From positions 1-35,574 of the forward strand of contig JAKPYU010000754.1 in the NCBI GenBank assembly GCA_029568995.1: DNA of 35,574 nt, written 5' to 3'. This stretch comes from Candidatus Omnitrophota bacterium (lineage in GTDB: Bacteria; Hinthialibacterota; Hinthialibacteria; Hinthialibacterales; JAKPRU01). A program made the position numbers and the translations under genes. Each line of letters opens with the position of its first letter. Positions within the stretch are counted from its first letter, which is position 1. Below, piece by piece: positions 8,961-16,392 of the stretch. Below the pieces are notes generated by a model. It made no database searches. It saw only the letters and a program-made list of their open reading frames with translations, and had not been told where the DNA came from.

Positions 8961-10247
8961 TCAATCATCCGTCCTCACGATATGGGCGCCCAGCTGCCTC
9001 AGACGGTTGTCCAATTTCTCGTAGCCCCGGTCGATCTGTTCGATGTTCTGAATCACACTTTCCCCTGTGGCACACAAAGCCGCAATCAACAACGCCATAC
9101 CGGCTCGAATATCCGGGCTGGAGATGACGCTTCCCCTCAGCTTAGTCGAACCGATAATCACCGCCCGGTGCGGATCGCAGAGAATGATATTCGCCCCCAT
9201 TCCAATCAAACGGTCCACAAAGAACAGGCGGCTTTCATACATCTTCTCGAAAACCATCACAGAACCTCTGGTCTGGGTGGCAATCACCACGGCGATGCTG
9301 GTCAAATCCGCCGGAAATCCGGGCCAGGGCGCATCGTCGATCTTTACCAGGCCGTTGAGAATATCGGGGCGCACTTCGAGGCTCTGAGCGGGCGGAACGT
9401 GCAAGACTCCATCCGTATAGGTCACGTCAATTCCCAGCCGTCCGAACTGATACAGAATCATCCGCAAGTCCTCATAAGGCACATCTCGAATCAGGATGTC
9501 GCTGCCTGTTACTGCCGCCAGGCCGATCACACTGCCGATCTCGACATAGTCGGCGGCAATACGGTGGGTTCCCCCTTCCAGGTCCTCCACTCCGTCGATG
9601 GTGAGCACATTCGATCCAATCCCGCCGATCTCAGCCCCCAGGGTATTCAGGAACCGGCATAGCTGCTGGACACTCGGTTCGCAGGCCGCATTTCGAATGA
9701 TCGTCTGTCCTTCCGCCAGCACGGAGGCCATCACCAGATTCTCGGTTCCGGTGACACTGGCCTCATCCATCAGGATATCAGCGCCTTTGAGACGTTGACC
9801 GCACCAGAGATGAAACGAATCCGCCGAGGCGGAACAGTGAACACCCATTTGCTGAAATCCCAGCAGATGAGAGTCGATCCGCCGTCGTCCTATTCGATCT
9901 CCGCCGGGTTGGGGGAATTGCGTTCGTCCGCAGCGGGCGAGGAGAGGAGCGGCCAGTGTGATGGAGCCGCGAATGCCGCGGGCGACATCTTTCGGCAGGG
10001 AGGTCGCTCCAATGTGTTGGGCCTTGACCTTCACCTCATGCGGCCCGATACGTTCTACTATGGCCCCGATCTCCTCCAGCAGCTGCAACATGCTCCGCAC
10101 ATCGCCGATATCCGGCAGGTTCTCCAGGTGGACTTCTTCCCGTGTCAGCAGGCAGGCGCTCAATACCGGCAGCGCCTCATTCTTATTCCCGGACGGGATG
10201 AATTCTCCACCCAGGGGATTGCCGCCCTCGACAACGAAACGCGCCAT
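8961..10247 (-). CDS. murA: UDP-N-acetylglucosamine 1-carboxyvinyltransferase (MurA), Asp variant
   Basis: MurA transfers enolpyruvate from PEP to UDP-GlcNAc, the first committed step of peptidoglycan synthesis, in the cytoplasm. The product has 428 residues, close to the usual 418-430. The substrate-binding SGNKN (K22, N23) is present near the start, WPGFPAD carries the conserved aspartate, and DRGYEKL near the end carries the conserved arginine. The catalytic loop reads [12 protein letters not shown], with D117 where most MurA enzymes have the cysteine that fosfomycin alkylates. The same Cys-to-Asp exchange is known in Mycobacterium and Chlamydia MurA and makes them fosfomycin-insensitive. 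An AGGAG site lies 8 bases before the ATG. Copies of one composite repeat bracket the gene on both sides. A MurA-like paralogue is possible, but all core motifs are intact. Confidence 0.92.
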   Translation of the reverse strand: MARFVVEGGNPLGGEFIPSGNKNEALPVLSACLLTREEVHLENLPDIGDVRSMLQLLEEIGAIVERIGPHEVKVKAQHIGATSLPKDVARGIRGSITLAAPLLARCGRTQFPQPGGDRIGRRRIDSHLLGFQQMGVHCSASADSFHLWCGQRLKGADILMDEASVTGTENLVMASVLAEGQTIIRNAACEPSVQQLCRFLNTLGAEIGGIGSNVLTIDGVEDLEGGTHRIAADYVEIGSVIGLAAVTGSDILIRDVPYEDLRMILYQFGRLGIDVTYTDGVLHVPPAQSLEVRPDILNGLVKIDDAPWPGFPADLTSIAVVIATQTRGSVMVFEKMYESRLFFVDRLIGMGANIILCDPHRAVIIGSTKLRGSVISSPDIRAGMALLIAALCATGESVIQNIEQIDRGYEKLDNRLRQLGAHIVRTDD

Positions 10248-10276
10248 GTCACCACTCCTGTGTTACCGACGCCTTC

Positions 10277-10402
10277 TCCACAGGCTGGAAGCCTGTGCCA
10301 CCCCCTTCTCCCTTTCCCTCTACCATCCTCTCTTCTCCCTCTCCCTCCGGGAGAGGGTTGGGGTGAGGGAATATCGGGGTGGCATCGGCATCCTGCCGGT
10401 GT
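10277..10402 (+). repeat. Composite palindromic intergenic repeat, right copy flanking murA
   Basis: A perfect palindrome CACAGGC (10279-10285) / GCCTGTG (10291-10297) is followed by a partial CTTCTCCCT block near 10305. A full second block at 10330-10369 has the CCCTCTCCC / GGGAGAGGG stem. A related GGCATCGGCATCCTGCCGG palindrome lies at 10381-10399 and reaches the stop of the kinase gene at 10403. It fills the spacer between that gene and murA. Confidence 0.85.
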
Positions 10403-11401
10403 CTACTTGATCACCTTCGGAACAACCACTTCCGCCCCGATTTCCTTGTACGCGGCAATGAGTTTCCGAAACATCTGCGGCGTACCGTCATACGCGCCAA
10501 CCACCGCGCCGCCCGATCCGGCGAACTTCGAACTGGCACCAACCTGCCGCCCCGTGTGCACAAGCCGAAGGTCCGCCTGGCGAAGCGGCACAATCGAGGC
10601 CCGCAGATCGAAGTTCTCATTCATCAGTTCCGAAAGCCGTTTGAAATCGCCCTCGGCCAGTGCCTGTTTCGCCTCTACCGTAATCCCGGCGAAACGTTTC
10701 ATCGCACTCACCACGTCCGGATCGCCGCGACTGAACCGCTCTCGAAGATTGGTGTGCACAATCTCAGAGCCTTCCGAAAGATCCGCCTGGTACGCCACGT
10801 AAAGCGGCGGCAGCTTCGTATGATCCAACTCTTCGTAATATCCGTATCCCTGCTCCTGCATCAACTCCCGATTGAAATCCATATAGACCATCCCCTGGTA
10901 TGTCTGGATCACCCGGTCCTGCAACCCGGCGGCAATTCCCAATTCATCCACCTCCGCGCTCAGCACAAGATTCGGCTGAAGATGCCTGGGAATGTCAACA
11001 TCAAAGAACTCGCGAAGCGCCCGGATTGTTGCTGTGATAATCGCACTCGATCCCGCCAGCCCGACACGCGCGGGGATGTTCGACTCGTATTCCAACGTAA
11101 AATTCCGGTCCGAGAGTCCGATCCCTTCCTGGTCGCAGTAATCGGCGAATCGTTTGATCGTGGCCATAATCAACCGGACACCGCCGTAATAGCCGTTCTG
11201 GTTAATGCACTCCCGGAGCGCGCTCAGAGACCGGTAAACCGGAGTATCGATCGCGCTGGGTTTGATTTCGAGATTGGCGGATGGGTAGCAGAGAACGCGG
11301 GCGCGAAAATTTCCCACAATAACGGAGATGGTCTTTCCGTAATAACCGTCGGACGGGTTTCCCACAAGGCCCGCGCGGGCATAGGCGTATGTTTCTATCA
11401 T
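10403..11401 (-). CDS. GHMP-family sugar kinase, glucuronokinase-like
   Basis: The 332-residue protein is a GHMP kinase. The N-terminal YARAGLVGNPSDGYYGKTIS is very close to the signature of plant-type glucuronokinases, which phosphorylate D-glucuronate at C1 with ATP. The ATP-binding motif IPARVGLAGSSA spans residues 109-120. The GLQDRV block supplies a probable catalytic aspartate (D162). The third GHMP motif GASSKFAGSGGAVVG is at about 288-302. AGGAG lies 7 bases before the start codon. It sits between a methyltransferase and murA on the same strand, 164 and 155 bases away, so it may have its own promoter. The family (GHMP) is certain; the substrate is inferred from the N-terminal signature, and other sugar or heptose kinases of the superfamily remain possible. 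Confidence 0.82.
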   Translation of the reverse strand: MIETYAYARAGLVGNPSDGYYGKTISVIVGNFRARVLCYPSANLEIKPSAIDTPVYRSLSALRECINQNGYYGGVRLIMATIKRFADYCDQEGIGLSDRNFTLEYESNIPARVGLAGSSAIITATIRALREFFDVDIPRHLQPNLVLSAEVDELGIAAGLQDRVIQTYQGMVYMDFNRELMQEQGYGYYEELDHTKLPPLYVAYQADLSEGSEIVHTNLRERFSRGDPDVVSAMKRFAGITVEAKQALAEGDFKRLSELMNENFDLRASIVPLRQADLRLVHTGRQVGASSKFAGSGGAVVGAYDGTPQMFRKLIAAYKEIGAEVVVPKVIK

Positions 11402-11565
11402 ATCGAACTCCTGTACGAGAATGGAGCCGATGCAGAGTATCTCGGCGCCGAATCAGGATAAGACATGTTGCATCCTGATAGAAGTCTGGCAAGGGCGCAC
11501 CGCCGCATCCTCGATACTACCGGAAGAAAGAAGATATGCGCCGTTGAATGACCCCCTCCCGTATC

Positions 11566-12567
11566 TCAGAGAACAGACTTCCCCTCTCCACACTTGGAGA
11601 GGGGGCCAGGAGGTGAGGACTTCTTCTGCGCGAAACAGACGAGGGCTTCCCCACAATCCACCGCTGTGCCGATATGATCCAACAGCCGAAATACCGCCTC
11701 AACAGGGTGACAACGGAACGGATGAACCAGCGGGAACCACACCGGATGACCGTGATGGACAGAGAAAATCCATCTCACAGAAAATCCAACAGCCTCCAGT
11801 GCGTATGTAAGGGACCGATGAGAGAAATACAGGAGATGGACGGGGGGTGACAACCTTCCGAATCGAGTCCGGAGATCCTTCTTCATGAGGATCCGAACCA
11901 CCGCTTGAGCCGCCGGACCGGCCATGCGACGAATGAATCGTTCGGTCCGGCTTCGCAGGCTTTCGGCATTATCCGTATCCAGAACCAGGAAACCGCCCGG
12001 TTTGAGCAAACGGAAAACACTCTCCAGAGTCTCCCGAGGCCGTGACAAATGCTCGATGCAATGCTTCAACCGAACCACATCGAATCGCTCAACGCCGAGA
12101 TCGGTCGATTCGATAGCACCGTGGAAGATGGTAACTCCCTGGATTGGCCGTGCGTGACTTACCGCCTCCTGGGACACCTCAATTCCAAATGCTTGCCATC
12201 CCGCGCCGGCAAAGGACTCCAGGTATCGTCCATCCCCGCAGCCCACATCCAGCAGGGTTCCCCTTGTTATCCCCGTAACATGCTCGATTGCCAGCCGCTG
12301 GCGCTCCGACTCTTCTCGCATCTGCGCAGATTTCTCCGCATCGAAGTATCCGTGTCCGGCATCTCCCCAATTGCTTCCGTAGTACTCGCGATTGTAGATC
12401 TCCTCGCAGTCTTCCCGGGTCAGAATGGGGAATGGAGAGACGAAGATCAGTGTGCATATCCTGCACTGCACGGCTTGATATTCCCGCCCGTCTCGCCCTA
12501 GAACCGAGTCGATTTTCCGAATCTCGGTTGCGGCGCAGATCGGGCATTTGTCCGGGATGAATTCCAT
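11566..12567 (-). CDS. Class I SAM-dependent methyltransferase with N-terminal zinc ribbon
   Basis: The 333-residue product opens with two CxxC pairs (C8/C11 and C35/C38), a probable zinc ribbon. A Rossmann methyltransferase domain follows, with motif I LLDVGCGDG at 105-113, an acidic motif around FGIEVS, and LKPGGFLVLDTD. This layout is shared with methyltransferases acting on sugars or lipids in cell-envelope clusters; the substrate here is unknown. The last 17 or so residues (SSPPGPLSKCGEGKSVL) are encoded by an intergenic palindromic repeat (11575-11618). The ancestral stop was therefore probably near the FAQKK motif, and the tail is likely an accidental addition. The ribosome site is weak (AGGAA). 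The gene follows rpsA, but a strong terminator-like hairpin lies between them. Confidence 0.8.
   Translation of the reverse strand: MEFIPDKCPICAATEIRKIDSVLGRDGREYQAVQCRICTLIFVSPFPILTREDCEEIYNREYYGSNWGDAGHGYFDAEKSAQMREESERQRLAIEHVTGITRGTLLDVGCGDGRYLESFAGAGWQAFGIEVSQEAVSHARPIQGVTIFHGAIESTDLGVERFDVVRLKHCIEHLSRPRETLESVFRLLKPGGFLVLDTDNAESLRSRTERFIRRMAGPAAQAVVRILMKKDLRTRFGRLSPPVHLLYFSHRSLTYALEAVGFSVRWIFSVHHGHPVWFPLVHPFRCHPVEAVFRLLDHIGTAVDCGEALVCFAQKKSSPPGPLSKCGEGKSVL
11575..11618 (-). repeat. Palindromic repeat forming the 3' end of the methyltransferase gene
   Basis: CCCCTCTCCA (11581-11590) pairs with TGGAGAGGGG (11595-11604) around 4 bases, followed on the plus strand by GCCAGGAGGTGAGG. It resembles the second block of the repeats at 8917-8956 and 10330-10369. 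It lies inside the open reading frame and supplies its last codons. Confidence 0.75.
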
Positions 12568-12585
12568 CCGATTGATTCCTGCCGG

Positions 12586-12623
12586 AAAAGAATCGGGCGC
12601 AGGCCGATCAGGACCTGCGCCCG
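12586..12623 (-). terminator. Intrinsic terminator after rpsA
   Basis: On the minus strand a perfect 10-bp stem, CGGGCGCAGG / CCTGCGCCCG (12594-12603 with 12614-12623) and a 10-base loop, is followed by GATTCTTTTCC. It lies 31 bases after the rpsA stop codon and before the methyltransferase start, so it should end the cmk-plsC-rpsA transcript. The T-run is short, so termination may be partial. Confidence 0.65.
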
Positions 12624-12653
12624 CTGAATCTCGTTTCTATGCGGAGAGGCGGA

Positions 12654-14795
12654 TCATCCTTCCTCAGTGTCCTCTTGGGATTCTTCCGGGGGTGTTTCCA
12701 CATCCCCTGCGTTCCCATTCTGGTTTTTCGCCGCCTCCTCCGCCTGACGTGACTGAAGCGCCTCATGGATAAGAGCACCCAGGGAGTTCAAAGATTCCTT
12801 GGAATCGCTCAGATATTGTTCGACTTCGCGGTGTTCCTGCTCGCGCTGGTATTCCCTCATGGAAAGGCTGATCTTCTTGTTGTGCCGATCGAACTTTGTG
12901 ATCTTCATTTTCACGCGATCCCCGATCTGAGGCGCTTCTTCGCCTTTCAGCAGGGTAGACGCATGAGCCAGTCCTTCCACACCGGAAGACAGTTCCACAA
13001 AGGCTCCGAATTCAGTCAGCTTGACGACCGTTACATCGACGACATCCCCGACCCGGTAACTCTCACGGGCCACATCCCAGGGATCCTGCTCGAGCTGTTT
13101 CAGTCCCAGGGAAATCCGCTGCTGCTCCGGATCGATGTCGAGTACCTTGCAGGTGACCTCCATGCCTTTCTTCAGCACTTGCTTGGGGTGCTTGACTTTC
13201 TCGGTCCAGGAGAGATCCGAAACATGGATCATCCCATCCACACCTTCCGGCAGGCGCACGAATGCACCGAAGTCGGTCAATCCGGTGACTTGCCCCTGAA
13301 TGACGGCACCGACCGGATAGTTCGCTTTTGCGATGGTCCATGGGTCCGTCGTCGCTTCCCGTATGCTCAGGGAGATCCGCCGACGCTCTCCGTCGATGGC
13401 CAGCACTTTCACCCGCACTTCGTCACCGACCTTCAGTTCTTCCGAAGGGTGTCTCAGGCGACGAGTCCAGGAAATCTCCGAAATATGGACTAATCCTTCT
13501 ACGCCTTCCTCGAGCTCCACAAAAGCCCCATATTTTGCCAGGCTGGTGACCTTGCCGCTCACTTTGCAGCCGGGAGGATAGTGGTTCGCCACGCTCAGCC
13601 ACGGATCGGATTTCGACTGCTTCATGCCCAGGGAAATCCGCTCTCCGTCGACTTTCAATACGGTCACATCGATTTCCTGGCCGACTTTCACTACATCGCC
13701 CGGATGGGCGACATGACTCCAGGACATGTCATTGATATGCAGTAATCCGTCGATTCCTCCCAGGTCCACAAACGCACCGAAATCGGTGAGGTTCTTCACA
13801 CGTCCCTTGGTCCAGGCCCCTTCCCGGACTCGGCCCATGGTATCTTCCCGGAGACGTTTGCGCTCCTCTTCGAGAAATGCGCGCTGGGACAGAATCAAGT
13901 CGCGACGGCCCCGCATTTCGATGATCTTGGCCTTGATCCGCTGACTGAGCAGGGATTGCTGCTGTTCCGGCGTCCGCGAATGAGGCCCCATTTGCGAAAA
14001 GGGAATGAATCCGCGCAAGCCGTCCACATCCACCTGGAATCCGCCCTTCAGGATCTCCTGAACGACGCACTCCACCGGTTCGCCTTTTTCGAAGGCTTCG
14101 CGGGTCACAGCTTTCGCGCGGCGTTCCTTCGCTCTCAGACGCGAGAGGACCGGGTGTCCTTCCTGGTTCTCCCGCTGCACGACCATCACATCCACTTCCA
14201 TCCCAATAAAGACGTTCTGGTCTTTCCTGTCCTGCAGGAACTCCTTGAGAGGGACAATCCCTTCCGATTTGGAGCCGATATCGACAACCACGTCTTCGGA
14301 ACTGACCTTCAGAACGCGCCCTTTGATGATCTCTCCGACTTCAAAGGTGGGCATCGTGCTGTCGATCAGCTGGTTCATTTCCTCTTCTTCTTGCTCAGTG
14401 AATCCCTCACGGTTTTCGTCGATTCCTTCCGTGTCGGAGTCACTCAACCTGACCAGAGACATCGAATGATCGTCTTCGGGAGGGTCCACCGAGGGAGCGG
14501 ACTCCCGATCTGCAGGAGTGCAAGACGGATCAGCCTGGGATGCTGAATCCGGACAGTCATCGTCTGCCGTCGAGGAGTCGGTCCCGGGATCGGTCGGACT
14601 GCTGCAGTCCTCATCGGGGGCTTGGGAAAACACCCCCGCGTCCGTCTGTTCGTATGTTGTGTGGGATTCGAATTCCTGGGGCACTGAAACCGATTCTGCG
14701 GTTTCCGGGGTTTCCCCCTGAAAATCCGCCTCCTGCGTGACAGGCTCCGAAACCAACAGATCCGCAGCCTGCTCCAAATGTCTCTCGTCGCTCAT
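12654..14795 (-). CDS. rpsA: 30S ribosomal protein S1 with long acidic N-terminal extension
   Basis: S1 binds mRNA on the small ribosomal subunit. Six S1 domains are visible at about residues 151-220, 237-306, 325-393, 410-478, 495-566 and 582-648. The last four share the typical LTDFGAFV..GVDGLIHVSDLSW pattern. The 713-residue length exceeds the usual 550-590 because of about 150 extra N-terminal residues. These are rich in Asp, Glu, Ser, Thr and Pro, almost certainly disordered, and end in an EEEEM stretch. The C-terminus is also acidic. The ATG at 14795 has GGAGG 12 bases upstream. The internal Met at residue 112 has no ribosome site, so the long form is preferred. The order cmk-plsC-rpsA is conserved in many bacteria. 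Confidence 0.93.
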   Translation of the reverse strand: MSDERHLEQAADLLVSEPVTQEADFQGETPETAESVSVPQEFESHTTYEQTDAGVFSQAPDEDCSSPTDPGTDSSTADDDCPDSASQADPSCTPADRESAPSVDPPEDDHSMSLVRLSDSDTEGIDENREGFTEQEEEEMNQLIDSTMPTFEVGEIIKGRVLKVSSEDVVVDIGSKSEGIVPLKEFLQDRKDQNVFIGMEVDVMVVQRENQEGHPVLSRLRAKERRAKAVTREAFEKGEPVECVVQEILKGGFQVDVDGLRGFIPFSQMGPHSRTPEQQQSLLSQRIKAKIIEMRGRRDLILSQRAFLEEERKRLREDTMGRVREGAWTKGRVKNLTDFGAFVDLGGIDGLLHINDMSWSHVAHPGDVVKVGQEIDVTVLKVDGERISLGMKQSKSDPWLSVANHYPPGCKVSGKVTSLAKYGAFVELEEGVEGLVHISEISWTRRLRHPSEELKVGDEVRVKVLAIDGERRRISLSIREATTDPWTIAKANYPVGAVIQGQVTGLTDFGAFVRLPEGVDGMIHVSDLSWTEKVKHPKQVLKKGMEVTCKVLDIDPEQQRISLGLKQLEQDPWDVARESYRVGDVVDVTVVKLTEFGAFVELSSGVEGLAHASTLLKGEEAPQIGDRVKMKITKFDRHNKKISLSMREYQREQEHREVEQYLSDSKESLNSLGALIHEALQSRQAEEAAKNQNGNAGDVETPPEESQEDTEEG

Positions 14796-14837
14796 ACTGC
14801 TTTACAGCCTCCGCCGTTGTAAAGGCATGCCATGCCC

Positions 14838-15464
14838 CTACTTTGATTTGCTTTTTTCTTCCAGCGCGTGAAGGGCTTCCTCCAGACGTCTGGTAATTTC
14901 CTCATAGGTGCTGCGTTCCTTCGGACCCTCCTGGATGAGATCCAATCCTACGGGAGATCCGAAATGAACACCGATTCTTACGGGGCGCGGGAAAATGCCA
15001 GTTCGAGGGAGAGCGTGAAAGGTTCCCGAAATGTACGTCGGGATGATCGCCGCCCGGCTTCGGCACGCTAAGAAACCGACTCCGGACTTCAACGGTCCTA
15101 TGTTTCCGTCTCGACTGCGTGTTCCCTCCGGGAAGACCAATACGGTCTCACCGTGGCCTAACGCCTCCAACGCGGCCCTGAGAGATCCTGCATCCCCTTG
15201 TCCTCTTCGGATGGGAGTCACCCCAATCCGCGTCAGCCACCAGCCCAGTATCGGGACTCTCCACAACTCCTCTTTCGCCAAAGGATGAACGACCCGAGGA
15301 GAGGTGACACCCAATGTGATGGGATCCAGATAGCTACAGTGGTTGGACGCCAAGATGCAGGGACCTTCTTCAGGGATCTCTTCCTGCCCACTAACGTCTA
15401 ATCCGAAATATAGCCGAAGTGCGCCTCCGATCAAGAATTTGTTGACTTGATAAAACCTTGTCAT
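14838..15464 (-). CDS. plsC: 1-acyl-sn-glycerol-3-phosphate acyltransferase (PlsC)
   Basis: PlsC adds the second fatty acyl chain to lysophosphatidic acid at the inner membrane, giving phosphatidic acid. The 208-residue protein has the two hallmark motifs of the family: NHCSYLD (N41, H42, D47; the catalytic HX4D) and FPEGTRS (111-117), which binds the glycerol phosphate. The N-terminal hydrophobic stretch (about 8-20) probably anchors it to the membrane. It lies between cmk and rpsA with 18 and 42 bases of spacing, so the three are very likely one transcript. The coupling of membrane, nucleotide and translation functions in this order is a known conserved cluster. Confidence 0.92.
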   Translation of the reverse strand: MTRFYQVNKFLIGGALRLYFGLDVSGQEEIPEEGPCILASNHCSYLDPITLGVTSPRVVHPLAKEELWRVPILGWWLTRIGVTPIRRGQGDAGSLRAALEALGHGETVLVFPEGTRSRDGNIGPLKSGVGFLACRSRAAIIPTYISGTFHALPRTGIFPRPVRIGVHFGSPVGLDLIQEGPKERSTYEEITRRLEEALHALEEKSKSK

Positions 15465-15482
15465 AGAACACGGTATAAATCA

Positions 15483-16190
15483 CTAGATCCTATCAGACCG
15501 TTCTTCAACTTGCAAGCGGCGTACAAGGCTTTCGATCCGGTCTGTTACCTCCTCCGCGGACGCCGCCGAGGAATCGATCACTGTCGCTTCTTCCGCGATT
15601 CGCAATGCCCCCACGTCACGAGTTCGGTCCCGTCGGTCCCGTTCCAGCAGATCCCGCAAGGTGTCTTCATAGGAGACGGCCATACCGGATGCCTCCAGCT
15701 CCTCGGTTCGACGCCGCGCACGTTGTTCCGCCGTGGCATCCAGGTATACCTTCACCTGCGCCTCCGGAAACACCACCGTCCCGATGTCCCTTCCCTCCAT
15801 TACCACGCCGCCCCGGCGTCCCATTTCCCGTTGCATCTCCACCAGGCGGGAACGAACACGTGGATGATCCGCGACCGCCGAAGTGGCTCGACTCACCTCC
15901 GGAGAACGAATCTCCGCGCTGATATCCTGGCCGTCACAGCGGACACGCACCCTCGAACCGGCCTGCTCCAACTCGATCTGAGTCCGTTCCATCAACGCGC
16001 CGACCGCCTCTCGATCCTCCAGGTCCATCCCCTCCCGGAGCGCCTTCCAGGCTGCCGCACGGTACATGGCTCCCGTGTCGATGTACAGGAATCCAAGGCG
16101 GTCCGCCAGCAGACGCGCAACAGTACTCTTTCCCGATCCCACCGGCCCGTCAATTGCCACGATGGGAAGCCGTTGCCGTACCATATCCAT
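15483..16190 (-). CDS. cmk: Cytidylate kinase
   Basis: Cmk phosphorylates CMP and dCMP with ATP in pyrimidine nucleotide recycling. The 235-residue protein has the P-loop GPVGSGKST (residues 15-23), YIDTGAMYRA just after it, and the CMP-binding segments MEGRDIGTVVFPEA and DATAEQRARRR. It is the first gene of the cmk-plsC-rpsA cluster. No Shine-Dalgarno sequence precedes either possible start, ATG at 16190 or ATG at 16184. A consensus extended -10 promoter (16201-16209) is so close that the transcript would begin only a few bases before the start codon, which suggests near-leaderless translation. Confidence 0.93.
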   Translation of the reverse strand: MDMVRQRLPIVAIDGPVGSGKSTVARLLADRLGFLYIDTGAMYRAAAWKALREGMDLEDREAVGALMERTQIELEQAGSRVRVRCDGQDISAEIRSPEVSRATSAVADHPRVRSRLVEMQREMGRRGGVVMEGRDIGTVVFPEAQVKVYLDATAEQRARRRTEELEASGMAVSYEDTLRDLLERDRRDRTRDVGALRIAEEATVIDSSAASAEEVTDRIESLVRRLQVEERSDRI

Positions 16191-16200
16191 TCAGCACCCG

Positions 16201-16209
16201 ATTATAGCA
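16201..16209 (-). promoter_or_regulatory. Extended -10 promoter of the cmk-plsC-rpsA cluster
   Basis: The minus strand reads TGCTATAAT, a perfect extended -10 element. A perfect TTGACA further upstream is 32 bases away and so is not paired with it; the hexamer at the correct distance is poor. Extended -10 promoters do not need a -35 box. The predicted transcription start is near 16194, about 4 bases before the cmk ATG. Confidence 0.55.
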
Positions 16210-16392
16210 TGTTTCGATGGGGTATTCAGTTATTATCCTGTCAAATTCACTCCGGGGAAGGTCCCTGCCGAACCATTCCTGACACCTTTATCGTTTCCCT
16301 GGGTGACTTTCATCGGAGTTCTGTCCTTTATTGTGGTTCTCCCTTTCGGGACAGGATGATGAAGAGACCGACGGAAAGGATGGCTTTGAATC

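Noticed and set aside
8887-10402. Composite transposon made of repeats around murA
   Set aside because: No transposase or terminal inverted repeats are present, and related repeats occur elsewhere, so the simple reading is a dispersed repeat family.
8220-11461. Long plus-strand open frames of 280-480 codons opposite murA, the kinase and the glycosidase
   Set aside because: They are antisense to well-supported genes, lack ribosome sites and recognisable domains, and span intergenic repeats. They arise from the GC-rich codon pattern.
16234-16250. Perfect TTGACA on the minus strand upstream of cmk as a -35 box
   Set aside because: It is 32 bases from the TATAAT, far outside the 16-18 base window, so it cannot be paired with it.
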